Shown: positions 34,637 through 44,457 of the stretch, in pieces
How positions within the stretch are numbered: the stretch's first letter is position 1
Layout: each line of letters begins with the position of its first letter
Assembly (NCBI GenBank): GCA_031291635.1
Contig: JARLIR010000115.1
Span: 1 to 48,309, forward strand
DNA from: Rhizomicrobium sp.
GTDB taxonomy: Bacteria; Pseudomonadota; Alphaproteobacteria; Micropepsales; Micropepsaceae
Direction: 5' to 3'
DNA length: 48,309 nt
Notes under the pieces: generated by a model
The model's database searches: none
What the model was told of the DNA's origin: nothing
The model's input: only the letters and a program-made list of their open reading frames with translations
Translations under genes and position numbers: made by a program

Positions 34637-36093
34637 GCCGCGTCATGCTTTTGCCTGCGGGGCGGCAGCTGATGGTGGCGCGCGGTACCGCCCTGCGCGA
34701 TGTCTTGTTCGAACAAGGAGTCGAGTTTCCTTGCGGCGGCGGTGGGCGCTGCAAAGGTTGCCGCGTCAAGCTGCTGGCAGGTGCGCTGACGCCCGATGCG
34801 GCAGAGCGGGAGCGTTTCACCGCCGCAGAATTGACCGCTGGATGGCGCCTGGCGTGCCGTCACGGCGTGGACAGCGATCTGACGCTGGAATTGGCGCAAT
34901 GGGAAATGCCAGTTCTCAGCGATCATTCCGCCTTCAGCTTTGTGCCGCAAACGGGTCTCGGCATCGCCATCGATCTGGGCACCACCACCATCGCGGCGCA
35001 GCTGCTCGATCTGACGAGCGGTCACGTCTTGGCGGCGCGCACGGCGCTGAACGCCCAAGCCCGTCACGGCGACGACATCATGAGCCGCATCGCTTACGCC
35101 TTACAGGGCGGCGCAGCGGACCTCACGCAGCTAATCCGTGCCCAGCTGGGCCAAATGATTGCGGAGCTGGCTGAGACGGCGCCGTCGTGCCTGGTGATCG
35201 TCGGCAATACCGTGATGCATCATTTGTTTTGCGGCATCGATGTGACGCCGCTGGCGACGCATCCGTTTTTGCCGGAGCACAAGGGCCGCATCCGTTTCAC
35301 GCCCAGCGCCTTGGGTTGGAATTTACCGGAAACGACCAGCGTGGAATTCTTGCCCTGCATCGGTGGCATGGTCGGGGCCGATATTTTAGCGGGCATCATC
35401 GCCACGGATTTGCACAAGAGTGAAGGCCTCGTCGCCTTGATGGATCTGGGCACCAATGGCGAAGTGGTATTGGCGGGGCAGGGGCGTCTGCTTTGCACTT
35501 CGACCGCGGCAGGTCCTGCTTTCGAAGGCGCCCGTATCAGCATGGGCATGCGCGCCGCCAGCGGTGCCATCAGCGAAATCACGCTGCGTGATAACGCGCC
35601 GCACTGCCGCGTCATCGGTGGCGGGGCACCGCGCGGGCTGTGCGGCAGCGGCTTGGTCGATGCGGTCGCGGCCGGGCTGGATCTGGGTGTGATCGAAGCG
35701 AATGGGCGGATGCGCGCGGAGCGAATGATGCTGGCGGAGCCCGTCACTCTCTCGGCCCAGGACGTGCGCCAATTGCAGCTTGCCAAAGGGGCGATTGCGG
35801 CAGGCTTGAAAATTCTCACGGCCCATCTCGGCGCCACGCCGTCAGACATCGACCAGCTTTACCTCGCCGGGGCTTTCGGCAATTGCATCAACCGCGTCAG
35901 CGCCGAACGCATCGGCTTGGTGCGCGGCGCCATCACCTCGGCAGGCAACACCGCTCTGCTCGGCGCCAAGCGCGCTTTGTTCGAAGATACCGCATCCTGG
36001 GAGGCGCTGGCGGATCGCGTGGAGCACATCGCCTTAAGCGAAGAGCCGGACTTCTCAGACATCTTCGCCGAAGAAATGCGCTTTCCGGATTAA
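34633..36093 (+). CDS. Reductive activator of corrinoid protein (RACo type)
   Basis: A 486-residue protein with a 2Fe-2S ferredoxin domain (Cys34, Cys40, Cys43, Cys75 in FPCGGGGRCKGCRVK and LACRHGV), a linker and a C-terminal ASKHA-ATPase domain (DUF4445) with GIAIDLGTTTIAAQLLD, VALMDLGTNGEVVL and GGGAPRGLCGSGLVD. Family members use ATP and an electron to return inactive Co(II) corrinoid to Co(I). It should serve the corrinoid protein encoded by the adjacent convergent gene. Its stop overlaps that gene's stop by 3 bases (TTAA). Confidence 0.9.
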   Translation: MSRVMLLPAGRQLMVARGTALRDVLFEQGVEFPCGGGGRCKGCRVKLLAGALTPDAAERERFTAAELTAGWRLACRHGVDSDLTLELAQWEMPVLSDHSAFSFVPQTGLGIAIDLGTTTIAAQLLDLTSGHVLAARTALNAQARHGDDIMSRIAYALQGGAADLTQLIRAQLGQMIAELAETAPSCLVIVGNTVMHHLFCGIDVTPLATHPFLPEHKGRIRFTPSALGWNLPETTSVEFLPCIGGMVGADILAGIIATDLHKSEGLVALMDLGTNGEVVLAGQGRLLCTSTAAGPAFEGARISMGMRAASGAISEITLRDNAPHCRVIGGGAPRGLCGSGLVDAVAAGLDLGVIEANGRMRAERMMLAEPVTLSAQDVRQLQLAKGAIAAGLKILTAHLGATPSDIDQLYLAGAFGNCINRVSAERIGLVRGAITSAGNTALLGAKRALFEDTASWEALADRVEHIALSEEPDFSDIFAEEMRFPD

Positions 36094-36716
36094 AGCGCCC
36101 GTGCGGCGGCGACAGCGTTGGCGGCGCCGCTGCTGTAACCGTCGGCGCCGATCTCTTTGGCGTAAGCGGCACTGACCGGAGCGCCGCCGACCATCACCTT
36201 GACCTGATCGCGCACTCCGGCGGCGATCAAGGCATCGATGGTGGTTTTCATCGCCGGCATGGTGGTGGTGAGCAGCGCCGACAAGGCGACGATGCCGGCG
36301 TTCTTTTCCTTCACAGCCTTGACGAATTTCTGCGGATCGACATTGACGCCGAGATCGATCACCTCATAGCCGCCCCCTTCCAGCATGGCCGCCACCAGAT
36401 TCTTGCCGATGTCGTGCAGATCACCTTTGACCGTGCCGATGGCGACGCGCCCGACCGGCTCCACCCCGCCTGCCGCCAGCAAAGGCCGCAGCAGTTCCAA
36501 GCCGGACTTCATGGCGCGCGCGGCGAGCAACAGCTCGGGCACGAAATATTCGTTGCGCTCAAAGCGCAGGCCCACTTCCTCCATCGCTGGCATCATGTGC
36601 TCTTGGATGATGGCAAGCGGCGCAACGCCGTCCGCAAGCGCGGCTTCGGTCAGCGCCTTAGCGGCCTTCATGTCCCCAGTCAGGATCGCGTCGTACAGAG
36701 CTTTAAGGTCCGCCAT
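36090..36716 (-). CDS. Corrinoid (B12-binding) methyl-carrier protein
   Basis: A 208-residue protein of the MtaC/MtbC/MttC kind. Residues 1-80 are the helical cap (MADLKALYDAILTGDMKAAK, FVPELLLAARAMKSGLELL). Residues 85-208 are the Rossmann-like cobalamin domain, with the cobalt-ligating His101 in GDLHDIGKNLVAAML, and GVNVDPQKFV and MVGGAPVSAAYA loops. AAGGAA precedes the start at 36716; an upstream in-frame start is unlikely. It carries a methyl group between a substrate-specific methyltransferase, absent from the window, and the UroD-type or homocysteine-type methyltransferase here. Confidence 0.92.
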   Translation of the reverse strand: MADLKALYDAILTGDMKAAKALTEAALADGVAPLAIIQEHMMPAMEEVGLRFERNEYFVPELLLAARAMKSGLELLRPLLAAGGVEPVGRVAIGTVKGDLHDIGKNLVAAMLEGGGYEVIDLGVNVDPQKFVKAVKEKNAGIVALSALLTTTMPAMKTTIDALIAAGVRDQVKVMVGGAPVSAAYAKEIGADGYSSGAANAVAAARAL

Positions 36717-36836
36717 GGGATTTCCTTGTTGCCGGAGCATCGGGCGCTGGCACTGTCCCCCCGAAGCTCGAACCAATCGCTCTGGCAACTTAACCGGGCA
36801 GCGCCGGTGTGCCGATGCCGCCAATGAACGCGGGGT

Positions 36837-37289
36837 CTACCCCCCCAGATCGGCCAGCGGTTGGAAGCCTTCCGCTTCGACGCCGCCGAGCAGGGATACG
36901 CCTTCCACAATCAGCCAAGCATGGGCGGAGAGTTTGCCATCTTCCATCGCCACACCGAAGCGGATGGTCGAGCCAAGGCCGCGGCGGCTGAGCAGCAGCC
37001 AGCCCGCAATGGCCCGGACCAGACAGGTGGTGCGAAACGGCATCTGCGGCGCGATCCGTTCCAGGCGCCGGGTGACCGAAGCGGCCCGTTTCAAGCTCAG
37101 GGAGGGGGCTGAGGCCGTTTTGCTGGGCTCAATCTGCCGCGTGCCGCCGATCAGGGCCGCGGTGTGCCGGAAGGGCATCACAAACACCAGCAGCCAAGCC
37201 AAGGCCAGGGCGAGCGTCGTCTCGCACCGCCAAAAAAGGCGCAAAAGCCGGTTTTTCACGCCCTGTACCGCAAAGTGGCCACGCCTCAT
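36837..37289 (-). CDS. Lasso-peptide B2-like transglutaminase-fold protein, orphan
   Basis: A 150-residue protein resembling lasso peptide biosynthesis B2 peptidases (PF13471). The N-terminal part has the hydrophobic stretch LALALAWLLVFVMPFRHTAALIGG; the C-terminal part has FRTTCLVRAIAGWLLLSRRG (Cys89) and KLSAHAWLIVEG (His123), the Cys and His of the catalytic set. The usual Asp position is not obvious. The family cuts the leader from a lasso precursor together with a B1 protein. No cyclase (C), B1, precursor or isopeptidase gene was found nearby. The open frame extends to 38138, but that part is the antisense of the Ppx gene; 37289 gives the family length. Confidence 0.65.
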   Translation of the reverse strand: MRRGHFAVQGVKNRLLRLFWRCETTLALALAWLLVFVMPFRHTAALIGGTRQIEPSKTASAPSLSLKRAASVTRRLERIAPQMPFRTTCLVRAIAGWLLLSRRGLGSTIRFGVAMEDGKLSAHAWLIVEGVSLLGGVEAEGFQPLADLGG

Positions 37290-37448
37290 TTCTAGCCGAT
37301 CCCGGCTTGGCTGTCTTGCTTCTGGGAACAATTCCGGCGCTGCCGCCCAATATAACGGCCTTGCAGGCGCCGCTGGACCGCCTAGCGGGGAAATGGGCGA
37401 AATGCGGGATTCAATGCCGCCGCGTTTTGCGCTAGGGATCATCCCGTC

Positions 37449-38456
37449 ATGGACAAACCAGCCAAAAAACACCGGCGCAGGCGCCAAACAGGGCGCAGAC
37501 CCGCGCCGGTTTTGGCGGCTTTGGACCTTGGCACCAACAATTGCCGCCTGCTGATCGCCTCGCCCGGCCGCGAAGGCAGCATCCGCATCGTCGATTCCTT
37601 TTCCCGCATCGTGAAGCTGGGCGAGGGGGTGGCGCATTCGGGCGTACTTTCCGAGGCCGCGATCGAGCGGACGGTGGCGGCCCTCAAGATTTGCGCCGCC
37701 CATCTTGAGCGCCACGGCGTCCGCCATATCCGGGCCGTAGCCACGGAAGCCTGCCGCCAAGCCTCCAACGCCCATGTGCTGGTGGCGCGGGCGGCGGCAG
37801 AGGCAGGCATTGCCCTGACGGTGATTTCGGCCGCGGAGGAAGCCCGGCTGGCCGCGCTCGGTTGCGCGCCGTTGATTGGCGAGGGCTTTGACGGCGCCCT
37901 GGTCTTCGACATCGGTGGCGGCTCGACCGAGGTGATCTGGCTGCGCCATGAAAACGGCCTCCCGCTGATCGTGCAATTCGCGTCGGTTCCCTTGGGCGTG
38001 ATGAGTTTGGCTGAAGGCGCCCTTGGCGCGGTGCAGCGACCCGATTTTGCCGCGATGCAGGCGGTTATGCTGTCCCGCTTTGCGGCCGTGCGCCAGCAGA
38101 TGGACCGGGTGGGCAGCTTTGACCTTGCCCGCTATCATCTTTTGGGAACCTCAGGCACGGTGACGACACTAGCCGGTGTGGCGCTGAAACTACCGCGCTA
38201 TGTGCGCGCCCGGGTAGACGGTTCCTGGCACGACAGCGCCACTATTATGCAGGTGGCGCAGGAACTGGTCGGGCTTGACCGCAAAGGCCGGGCGGCGCAG
38301 GGCTGCATTGGCAACGAAAGGGCGGATTTGATCGTACCGGGTTGTGCGATATTTACGGCCATTCACGAGACTTGGCCTTGTAGCCGGCTGAGAGTGGCCG
38401 ACCGGGGCTTACGAGAGGGTATTTTGCGAGAATTAATGGCAGAGGCGCGGCGATGA
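37449..38456 (+). CDS. Ppx/GppA family phosphatase
   Basis: A 335-residue ASKHA-fold phosphatase: ALDLGTNNCRLLIA near residue 22, VFDIGGGSTEVIWL near 153, ATEACRQASNAHVL and LGTSGTVTTLAGVAL. It would hydrolyse polyphosphate or pppGpp. The length is the short, two-domain version without the C-terminal helical extension of the E. coli Ppx. Its stop overlaps the rlmE start (ATGA), so the pair is an operon, as in many alphaproteobacteria. It starts divergently from the B2-like gene. Confidence 0.88.
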   Translation: MDKPAKKHRRRRQTGRRPAPVLAALDLGTNNCRLLIASPGREGSIRIVDSFSRIVKLGEGVAHSGVLSEAAIERTVAALKICAAHLERHGVRHIRAVATEACRQASNAHVLVARAAAEAGIALTVISAAEEARLAALGCAPLIGEGFDGALVFDIGGGSTEVIWLRHENGLPLIVQFASVPLGVMSLAEGALGAVQRPDFAAMQAVMLSRFAAVRQQMDRVGSFDLARYHLLGTSGTVTTLAGVALKLPRYVRARVDGSWHDSATIMQVAQELVGLDRKGRAAQGCIGNERADLIVPGCAIFTAIHETWPCSRLRVADRGLREGILRELMAEARR

Positions 38457-39136
38457 CGGGCAATAACGATAGACGGGTCCGCAGCACCCGCGGGCGCAAT
38501 GCCTCCTCGACGCGCTGGCTTGATCGCCAGCTCAACGATCCTTATGTCGCCGCCGCGAAGTCCAAGGGCTATCGCTCGCGCGCCGCGTTCAAATTGAAGG
38601 AACTCGACCAGCGCTTTCATCTTCTGCGCCGCAATGGCCGCGTGCTCGATCTGGGCGCAGCGCCGGGTGGTTGGAGTCAGGTGGCCGCCGAAAAGGTCAC
38701 CGAGACCGGTAAAATCGTCGCCGTCGACATTCTACCCATGGAGCCAATTAACGGCGTCGAGATTTTGCTACTCGATATGCTGGAAGAGCACGCTCCCGAT
38801 AAGATCAAAGCGGCGCTGGGCGGCGAGGCTGATCTTGTTCTCACCGATATGGCCTCGCCGACCACGGGCCATCGCGCCACCGATCATATTCGCACCTTGG
38901 CGCTGTTCGAAGCGGCGCTGGAATTGGCGATCGAGGTTTTGCACCCCGGCGGAGCTTTCGTCGGCAAGGTCTTTCAAGGCGGCGCCACAACGGAATTGCT
39001 GCTGGCGGCCAAAAAACATTTCGCCGATGTGAAGCACGTCAAACCCCCGGCCTCCCGCGCGGAATCGGTGGAACTCTATCTGGTGGCGCTCGGCTTCAAG
39101 GGCAGACGGGATCGTTCTGTTCCACCCTCGCCTTAA
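38453..39136 (+). CDS. rlmE: 23S rRNA (uridine-2'-O)-methyltransferase RlmE/FtsJ
   Basis: A 227-residue SAM-dependent methyltransferase that modifies U2552 of 23S rRNA. LDLGAAPGGWSQVAAEK near residue 63 binds SAM. The K-D-K-E catalytic set is visible in RSRAAFKLKELD, LTDMASP, GKVFQGG and SVELYLVALGFKG. The basic N-terminus is normal for alphaproteobacteria. Translation is coupled to the Ppx/GppA gene by a 4-bp overlap. Confidence 0.93.
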   Translation: MTGNNDRRVRSTRGRNASSTRWLDRQLNDPYVAAAKSKGYRSRAAFKLKELDQRFHLLRRNGRVLDLGAAPGGWSQVAAEKVTETGKIVAVDILPMEPINGVEILLLDMLEEHAPDKIKAALGGEADLVLTDMASPTTGHRATDHIRTLALFEAALELAIEVLHPGGAFVGKVFQGGATTELLLAAKKHFADVKHVKPPASRAESVELYLVALGFKGRRDRSVPPSP

Positions 39137-39160
39137 GCGGAGGGCCTTTACACCCAATTT

Positions 39161-39277
39161 GTCATGGCCCGTTACAACGGGCCATCCAGCTTTCGCGGCA
39201 CGATGCTATTGGTTCTGCAATCCCTTTGCCGGCAGAACAACACAGCCTGGATGGCCTGCTGTGGCAGGCCATGACAA
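39161..39277. repeat. Pair of inverted REP-like palindromes
   Basis: GTCATGGCCCG-ttacaa-CGGGCCATCCA (39161-39188) and its inverted relative CTGGATGGCCTGCtgtggCAGGCCATGAC (39247-39275), about 58 bp apart. Each makes its own hairpin and the two can pair with each other. Such units are typical of extragenic palindromes in alphaproteobacteria. It lies between rlmE and the formaldehyde dehydrogenase gene. Confidence 0.65.
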
Positions 39278-39297
39278 CTAAACGCCATATGCGATAG

Positions 39298-40463
<1,166 letters not shown>

Positions 40464-40464
<1 letters not shown>

Positions 40465-41300
40465 TGGAACGGATCGAGCAACACGCCTGTTTTGGCGGAA
40501 GCCAGGAAGTGTGGAAACACAGCTCCGCCGTACTGGGCTGCGAGATGCGCTTTGCGGTGTATCTGCCGCCGCAATCCCGTTTGGAAGCGCGCCCTGTGCT
40601 CTATTGGCTCGGGGGGCTGACCAGCAGCGAACAGAATTTCATCACCAAATCGGGCGCTCAGCGTTACGCCGCCGAGCATGGTTTGATTTTGGTGGCGGCC
40701 GACAGCTCGCCGCGCGGCGCTGGCGTGGCTGATGATCCGGCTTACGATCTGGGCCAAGGGGCGGGGTTTTATCTCAACGCCACAGAGGAGCCTTGGGCAG
40801 CGCATTACCGCATGTTCGATTATGTGACTGCGGAATTGCCAGCCTTGGTGGAAAGTCATTTTCCGGCCACTGACGCGCGCAGTATCGCGGGCCATTCCAT
40901 GGGCGGCCATGGCGCCCTCATCGCCACGCTGAAGAGGCCGGGTTTCTACACCAGCACCTCGGCCTTTGCCCCCATCGTGGCGCCGAGCCAAGTGCCGTGG
41001 GGGCAGAAGGCTTTCACGGCCTATCTGGGCACGGATGCGAAAAACTGGGCGGCCTGGGATGCGTGTGCGTTGCTCGCTTCAGCCGCCGACAAAGTGCGTC
41101 TCTTCGTCGATCAAGGTGAAGCCGACGAGTTTTTGGAGACACAGCTCAAGCCACATCTGTTGCACGAAGCGGCCAAAGCGGGCGGCCATGATCTGATGCT
41201 GCGCACCCATCCGCACTACGATCACAGTTACTATTTCATCACCAGCTTCATCGCTGAGCATATCGCCTATCACGCCGCCGCGCTGTCGAGCGAGCGTTAG
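40464..41300 (+). CDS. fghA: S-formylglutathione hydrolase
   Basis: A 278-residue serine hydrolase that turns S-formylglutathione into formate and glutathione. The nucleophile Ser is in IAGHSMGGHGALIATL, the His in HPHYDHSYYFITSF, and the oxyanion segment is LYWLGGLTSSEQNFITKSGAQ. PRGAGVADDPAYDLGQGAGFY is typical. It follows frmA with a TGATG overlap and completes glutathione-dependent formaldehyde oxidation. Confidence 0.95.
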
Positions 41301-41627
41301 AGGCGCCCATTCTGCTGCCTCTTTCCTCCACCGCGGTGCTCAGCACGCAGAGCTGCACAGCGATGACAGAGCGGGGGAGCCTTCGCGAGACGGAGGGGGG
41401 ATCGCTCCGCTAACACCGCTGTTTCTTCGCTCCCCCCTCCGGCTCACGGCTTCGCCGTGATCCACCTCCCCCGCTATTTGAACACCGTGCGGCATACCGG
41501 GTGGTGCACCGCAGGGGAGGAAAGAGGAGCGCAATAAGCATTTTCCCCGCATCTATTGCGCGGATTGGCCGCGCCTGGTTGCCTTCTGTTGGCCGCCGCG
41601 CGCCCCTAAACAGCGGCCCGGAAATAG
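41301..41627. other. Intergenic region with large nested palindrome
   Basis: A 327-bp gap between fghA and the formate-channel gene, filled mostly by the palindromic element at 41318-41527. The rest, 41528-41627, shows no gene; a promoter for the channel gene may lie there. Confidence 0.55.
41318..41527. repeat. Nested inverted-repeat element of about 210 bp
   Basis: Outer arms of 20 bp match at 18 positions (41318-41337 and 41508-41527, beginning CCTCTTTCCTCC). Inside are perfect 10-bp arms AGCGGGGGAG / CTCCCCCGCT (41370-41379 and 41466-41475), CGGAGGGGGG / CCCCCCTCCG (41391-41400 and 41432-41441), and a small hairpin TCACGGC-ttc-GCCGTGA at 41444-41460. The layout resembles a miniature transposable or extragenic palindromic element. 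It contains no gene. Confidence 0.6.
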
Positions 41628-42491
41628 ATGCAACCAGCGTGGACGATGATGGGCGTGGAACCGAGCAAGCAGTCTTTCGGCAGCGAGTGTTTTTCGCCGC
41701 AGGAAATTGAAGCCAATGTCGAAAAAATGGGCATCAAAAAGGCCCGTTCGCCCCTGATGGCGAGCCTGTTACAGGCGTTTCTCGCGGGTCTTTATATCGG
41801 TCTTGGCGGCCTCTTTTTCTGCATCGTGCTGGCTGACACCACGCTGGGCTTTGCGGCGCAGCGCCTCCTCGGCGGTCTGGTCTTTGCCCTTGGCCTTGGT
41901 CTTGTCGCGATTGCGGGCGGCGAGCTGTTCACCGGCAATTGCTTGATCGTCATGGCCTGGTTCCAAGGTCAGATCAGAGCTTGGGAAGTGCTCAAGAATT
42001 GGTCGATCATTTGGGTCGGCAACTTCATTGGCGCGCTCACCCTCGTCTTCCTGGTGTTCATGTCGCACCATTACGCCATGAACAATGGCGAGGTCGGCAA
42101 TGCCGTCGTCAAGCTGGCGGTCTCCAAGCTGTCGCCCGATTTCACCACCATCTTCTTCAAAGGCATTCTCTGTAACATCCTGGTCTGCCTCGGCATGTGG
42201 ATGAGCTATGCGGGCAAATCGGTGGCCGACAAGATGGCGGGCCTGGTGCTGCCCGTGGCCGCTTTCATCGCTGCCGGTTTCGAGCATTGCATCGCCAATA
42301 TGTATCTTCTGCCGCTGGCCTATGTGCTGGTGCAGCACGGTCATGTCCCCGCCGGGCTCGATGTCTCGGTGGTGACCATCCCCGCCATCATCCACAATCT
42401 GATCCCCGCCACGCTCGGCAACATCGTCGGCGGCGGCTTCTTCGTCGGCTTCATCTATTGGGCCATCTACCGTAAGGCCTATCAGCACTGA
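41628..42491 (+). CDS. Formate/nitrite transporter family channel
   Basis: A 287-residue membrane protein of the FocA/NirC family with six hydrophobic segments. GELFTGNCLIVMAW, WVGNFIGALTLVF, GILCNILVCLGMWMS and GFEHCIANMYLLPLA are the family pore and loop motifs. Its place after frmA-fghA, which make formate, suggests formate export or uptake. Nitrite, cyanate or bicarbonate remain possible from the family alone. Starts at 41646 or 41649 are alternatives; the ribosome site is weak for all. Confidence 0.88.
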   Translation: MQPAWTMMGVEPSKQSFGSECFSPQEIEANVEKMGIKKARSPLMASLLQAFLAGLYIGLGGLFFCIVLADTTLGFAAQRLLGGLVFALGLGLVAIAGGELFTGNCLIVMAWFQGQIRAWEVLKNWSIIWVGNFIGALTLVFLVFMSHHYAMNNGEVGNAVVKLAVSKLSPDFTTIFFKGILCNILVCLGMWMSYAGKSVADKMAGLVLPVAAFIAAGFEHCIANMYLLPLAYVLVQHGHVPAGLDVSVVTIPAIIHNLIPATLGNIVGGGFFVGFIYWAIYRKAYQH

Positions 42492-42564
42492 TCGAAATGT
42501 CATCGCGCCCTCGACAAGCGTTGGGGGCGCGGGCATCCTCTGCCCGCACAGGGCGGAGGGTTGA

Positions 42565-44298
42565 ATGCGCAAGCGCATTATTCTGGCGGCATTGTTGATC
42601 AGTGGGACCAGTGCTCACGCCGCGCCCGCCGACACTCAGCTCAAATCGCTCTACACCACCGAATGGGCTTGGCGTATTGCCGCGTTGCAGGACGATGAGG
42701 ACAACACCCGTCCTGTCCCCGCCCATTTGCCGCGTGTCGATGCGGCGACCCAGGCCGCGTATCTGGTCCATTGGCAGGACACGTTGGCCAAGCTGAACAA
42801 GATCCCCACCGGGCTTCTCAGCGTCAAAGAGCAGATCAATGCTCAGGTTTATCGCTTCCAGCTGGAAAATCTGATCGCGAGCGAAAAATTCCGCGATTTC
42901 GAAATGCCCGCCAATTCGGATTCCAGTTTCTGGGGCGAGTTCAATGATCGCGCCCGCCGCCCCTTCCGCACCATCGAGGATTATCGCAATTGGCTGGCGC
43001 AAATCGCCGAGCTGCCGCGCTACTTTCAGGAAAATATCGCCAATATGCGGGCCGGGATGAAACGCGGCTTCACCCCGCCGCGCGTCACCCTCACCGGCCG
43101 CGGCGATGCCATCACGGCTGTCGCCAAAGCCAAGCCCGAAACCACCGCCTTCTACGAACCCTTTAAGGAGATGGGCGCTGTTCCCGCCGCCGAGCAGGCC
43201 AAGCTTCGCGCGCAAGCGCTGAAAATCATCGCCACCCAGGTGCTGCCTGCTTATCGCGATCTCGACAAATTTTGGCGCAACGAATATCTGCCCCACACCC
43301 GCACCACGCTCGCCGCGCAGGCGCTGCCAGATGGCAAGGCCTATTACCGCCAGCAGATCATCGAATACGCCACGCTGGACAAATCGCCGGACGAGATTCA
43401 TCGCCTCGGGCTTGCCGAAGTCGCCAAGCTGCATAGTCAGATGGTGGCAGCGATGCGCGAGAGCGGTTTCAAAGGCGATTTCGCTGCTTTCCTGAAATAC
43501 TTGCGCAGCGATTCCAGCTTTGTCGCCAAAAGCCCGCAAGATCTGCTCAATCGCGCCGCTTGGATCGCTAAGGAATTCGATGGCAAGGCCGGGCTTTATT
43601 TCGGGCTTCTGCCGCGCGCCCGTTTCGCCATCCGCCCAGTGCCCGCCGACATCGCGCCGTTTTACACCTCAGGGCGTGGCGGTCCTGGCGTCTATATGCT
43701 GAACACCTACGATCTGCCGCATCGCCCGCTCTACAATCTGACGGCGCTAACGCTGCATGAAAGCGCGCCGGGCCATGCTTTCCAGATGCCGCTGGCGATG
43801 GAAGACAAGACCCTGCCGGATTTCCGCCGCCACTCTTACATCTCCGCTTATGGCGAAGGCTGGGCGCTGTATAGTGAATGGCTGGGGCAGGAGATGGGGA
43901 TGTATCACACGCCTTATGACCGCTTCGGCATGCTCGGCTATCAGATATGGCGCGCGGCGCGCCTGGTGGTCGATACCGGCATCCATGCCAAGGGCTGGAG
44001 CCGCGCCCAGGCCATCGCTTATTTCCACGACAACACCGCGCTGCCCGAGCATGAGATCGAAACCGAGATCGACCGTTATATCGGCTGGCCGGGGCAGGCC
44101 ACCTCTTACTACCTCGGCGAAATGGCGATAAGGGCGAACCGCGCCAAGGCCGAAAAGGCGCTGGGCCCCCAATTCAACATCCGCGCCTTCCACGATGCGG
44201 TGCTGCAGACCGGCTCGGTGCCGCTGCCGGTGGTCGATTGGCAAATCGCCCGCTTCATCGCCAGCGGCGGCAAAGGCCCTTACCCGGATTTGGAGTAG
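42565..44298 (+). CDS. Secreted DUF885 family protein, metallopeptidase-like
   Basis: A 577-residue exported protein with signal peptide (RKRIILAALLISGTSAHAAPA). The family motif LTLHESAPGHAFQM near residue 396 resembles the HExxH zinc helix of carboxypeptidase-like enzymes, and YGEGWALYSEWLGQEMGMY follows as usual. The C-terminal region has EIDRYIGWPGQATSYYLGEMAIR. These proteins are thought to be peptidases but substrates are mostly unknown. It is the next gene after the formate channel, with a 73-bp gap, and may have its own promoter. Confidence 0.87.
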   Translation: MRKRIILAALLISGTSAHAAPADTQLKSLYTTEWAWRIAALQDDEDNTRPVPAHLPRVDAATQAAYLVHWQDTLAKLNKIPTGLLSVKEQINAQVYRFQLENLIASEKFRDFEMPANSDSSFWGEFNDRARRPFRTIEDYRNWLAQIAELPRYFQENIANMRAGMKRGFTPPRVTLTGRGDAITAVAKAKPETTAFYEPFKEMGAVPAAEQAKLRAQALKIIATQVLPAYRDLDKFWRNEYLPHTRTTLAAQALPDGKAYYRQQIIEYATLDKSPDEIHRLGLAEVAKLHSQMVAAMRESGFKGDFAAFLKYLRSDSSFVAKSPQDLLNRAAWIAKEFDGKAGLYFGLLPRARFAIRPVPADIAPFYTSGRGGPGVYMLNTYDLPHRPLYNLTALTLHESAPGHAFQMPLAMEDKTLPDFRRHSYISAYGEGWALYSEWLGQEMGMYHTPYDRFGMLGYQIWRAARLVVDTGIHAKGWSRAQAIAYFHDNTALPEHEIETEIDRYIGWPGQATSYYLGEMAIRANRAKAEKALGPQFNIRAFHDAVLQTGSVPLPVVDWQIARFIASGGKGPYPDLE

Positions 44299-44310
44299 AT
44301 TCACCTGTAG

Positions 44311-44327
44311 TTGCGAAATATTCGCAA
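44311..44327. promoter_or_regulatory. Perfect 17-bp inverted repeat upstream of lipoprotein gene
   Basis: TTGCGAA-ATA-TTCGCAA, perfect 7-bp arms. Further partial copies of the half-site follow (TTCGCGG, TTGCGAATCG, GGCGAATTTGCG to about 44394). It is 130 bp before the lipoprotein start and just after the DUF885 stop, so it is either an operator array or a weak hairpin. Confidence 0.4.
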
Positions 44328-44457
44328 TTATTCGCGGCACAGGCCCAGTTGCGAATCGCTATCGCTTCTGACGGCGAACGAAGGGCGAATTTGCGCCTTC
44401 ATCTTTCCGTAGCGTACGGCTAGCGTTCTTGCCTTGGTAGAACGCTTGGGGGTTAAC

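Noticed and set aside
36837-38138. A 433-codon minus-strand frame
   Set aside because: All but the last 150 codons are the antisense of Ppx/GppA. Only the C-terminal part resembles a real protein.
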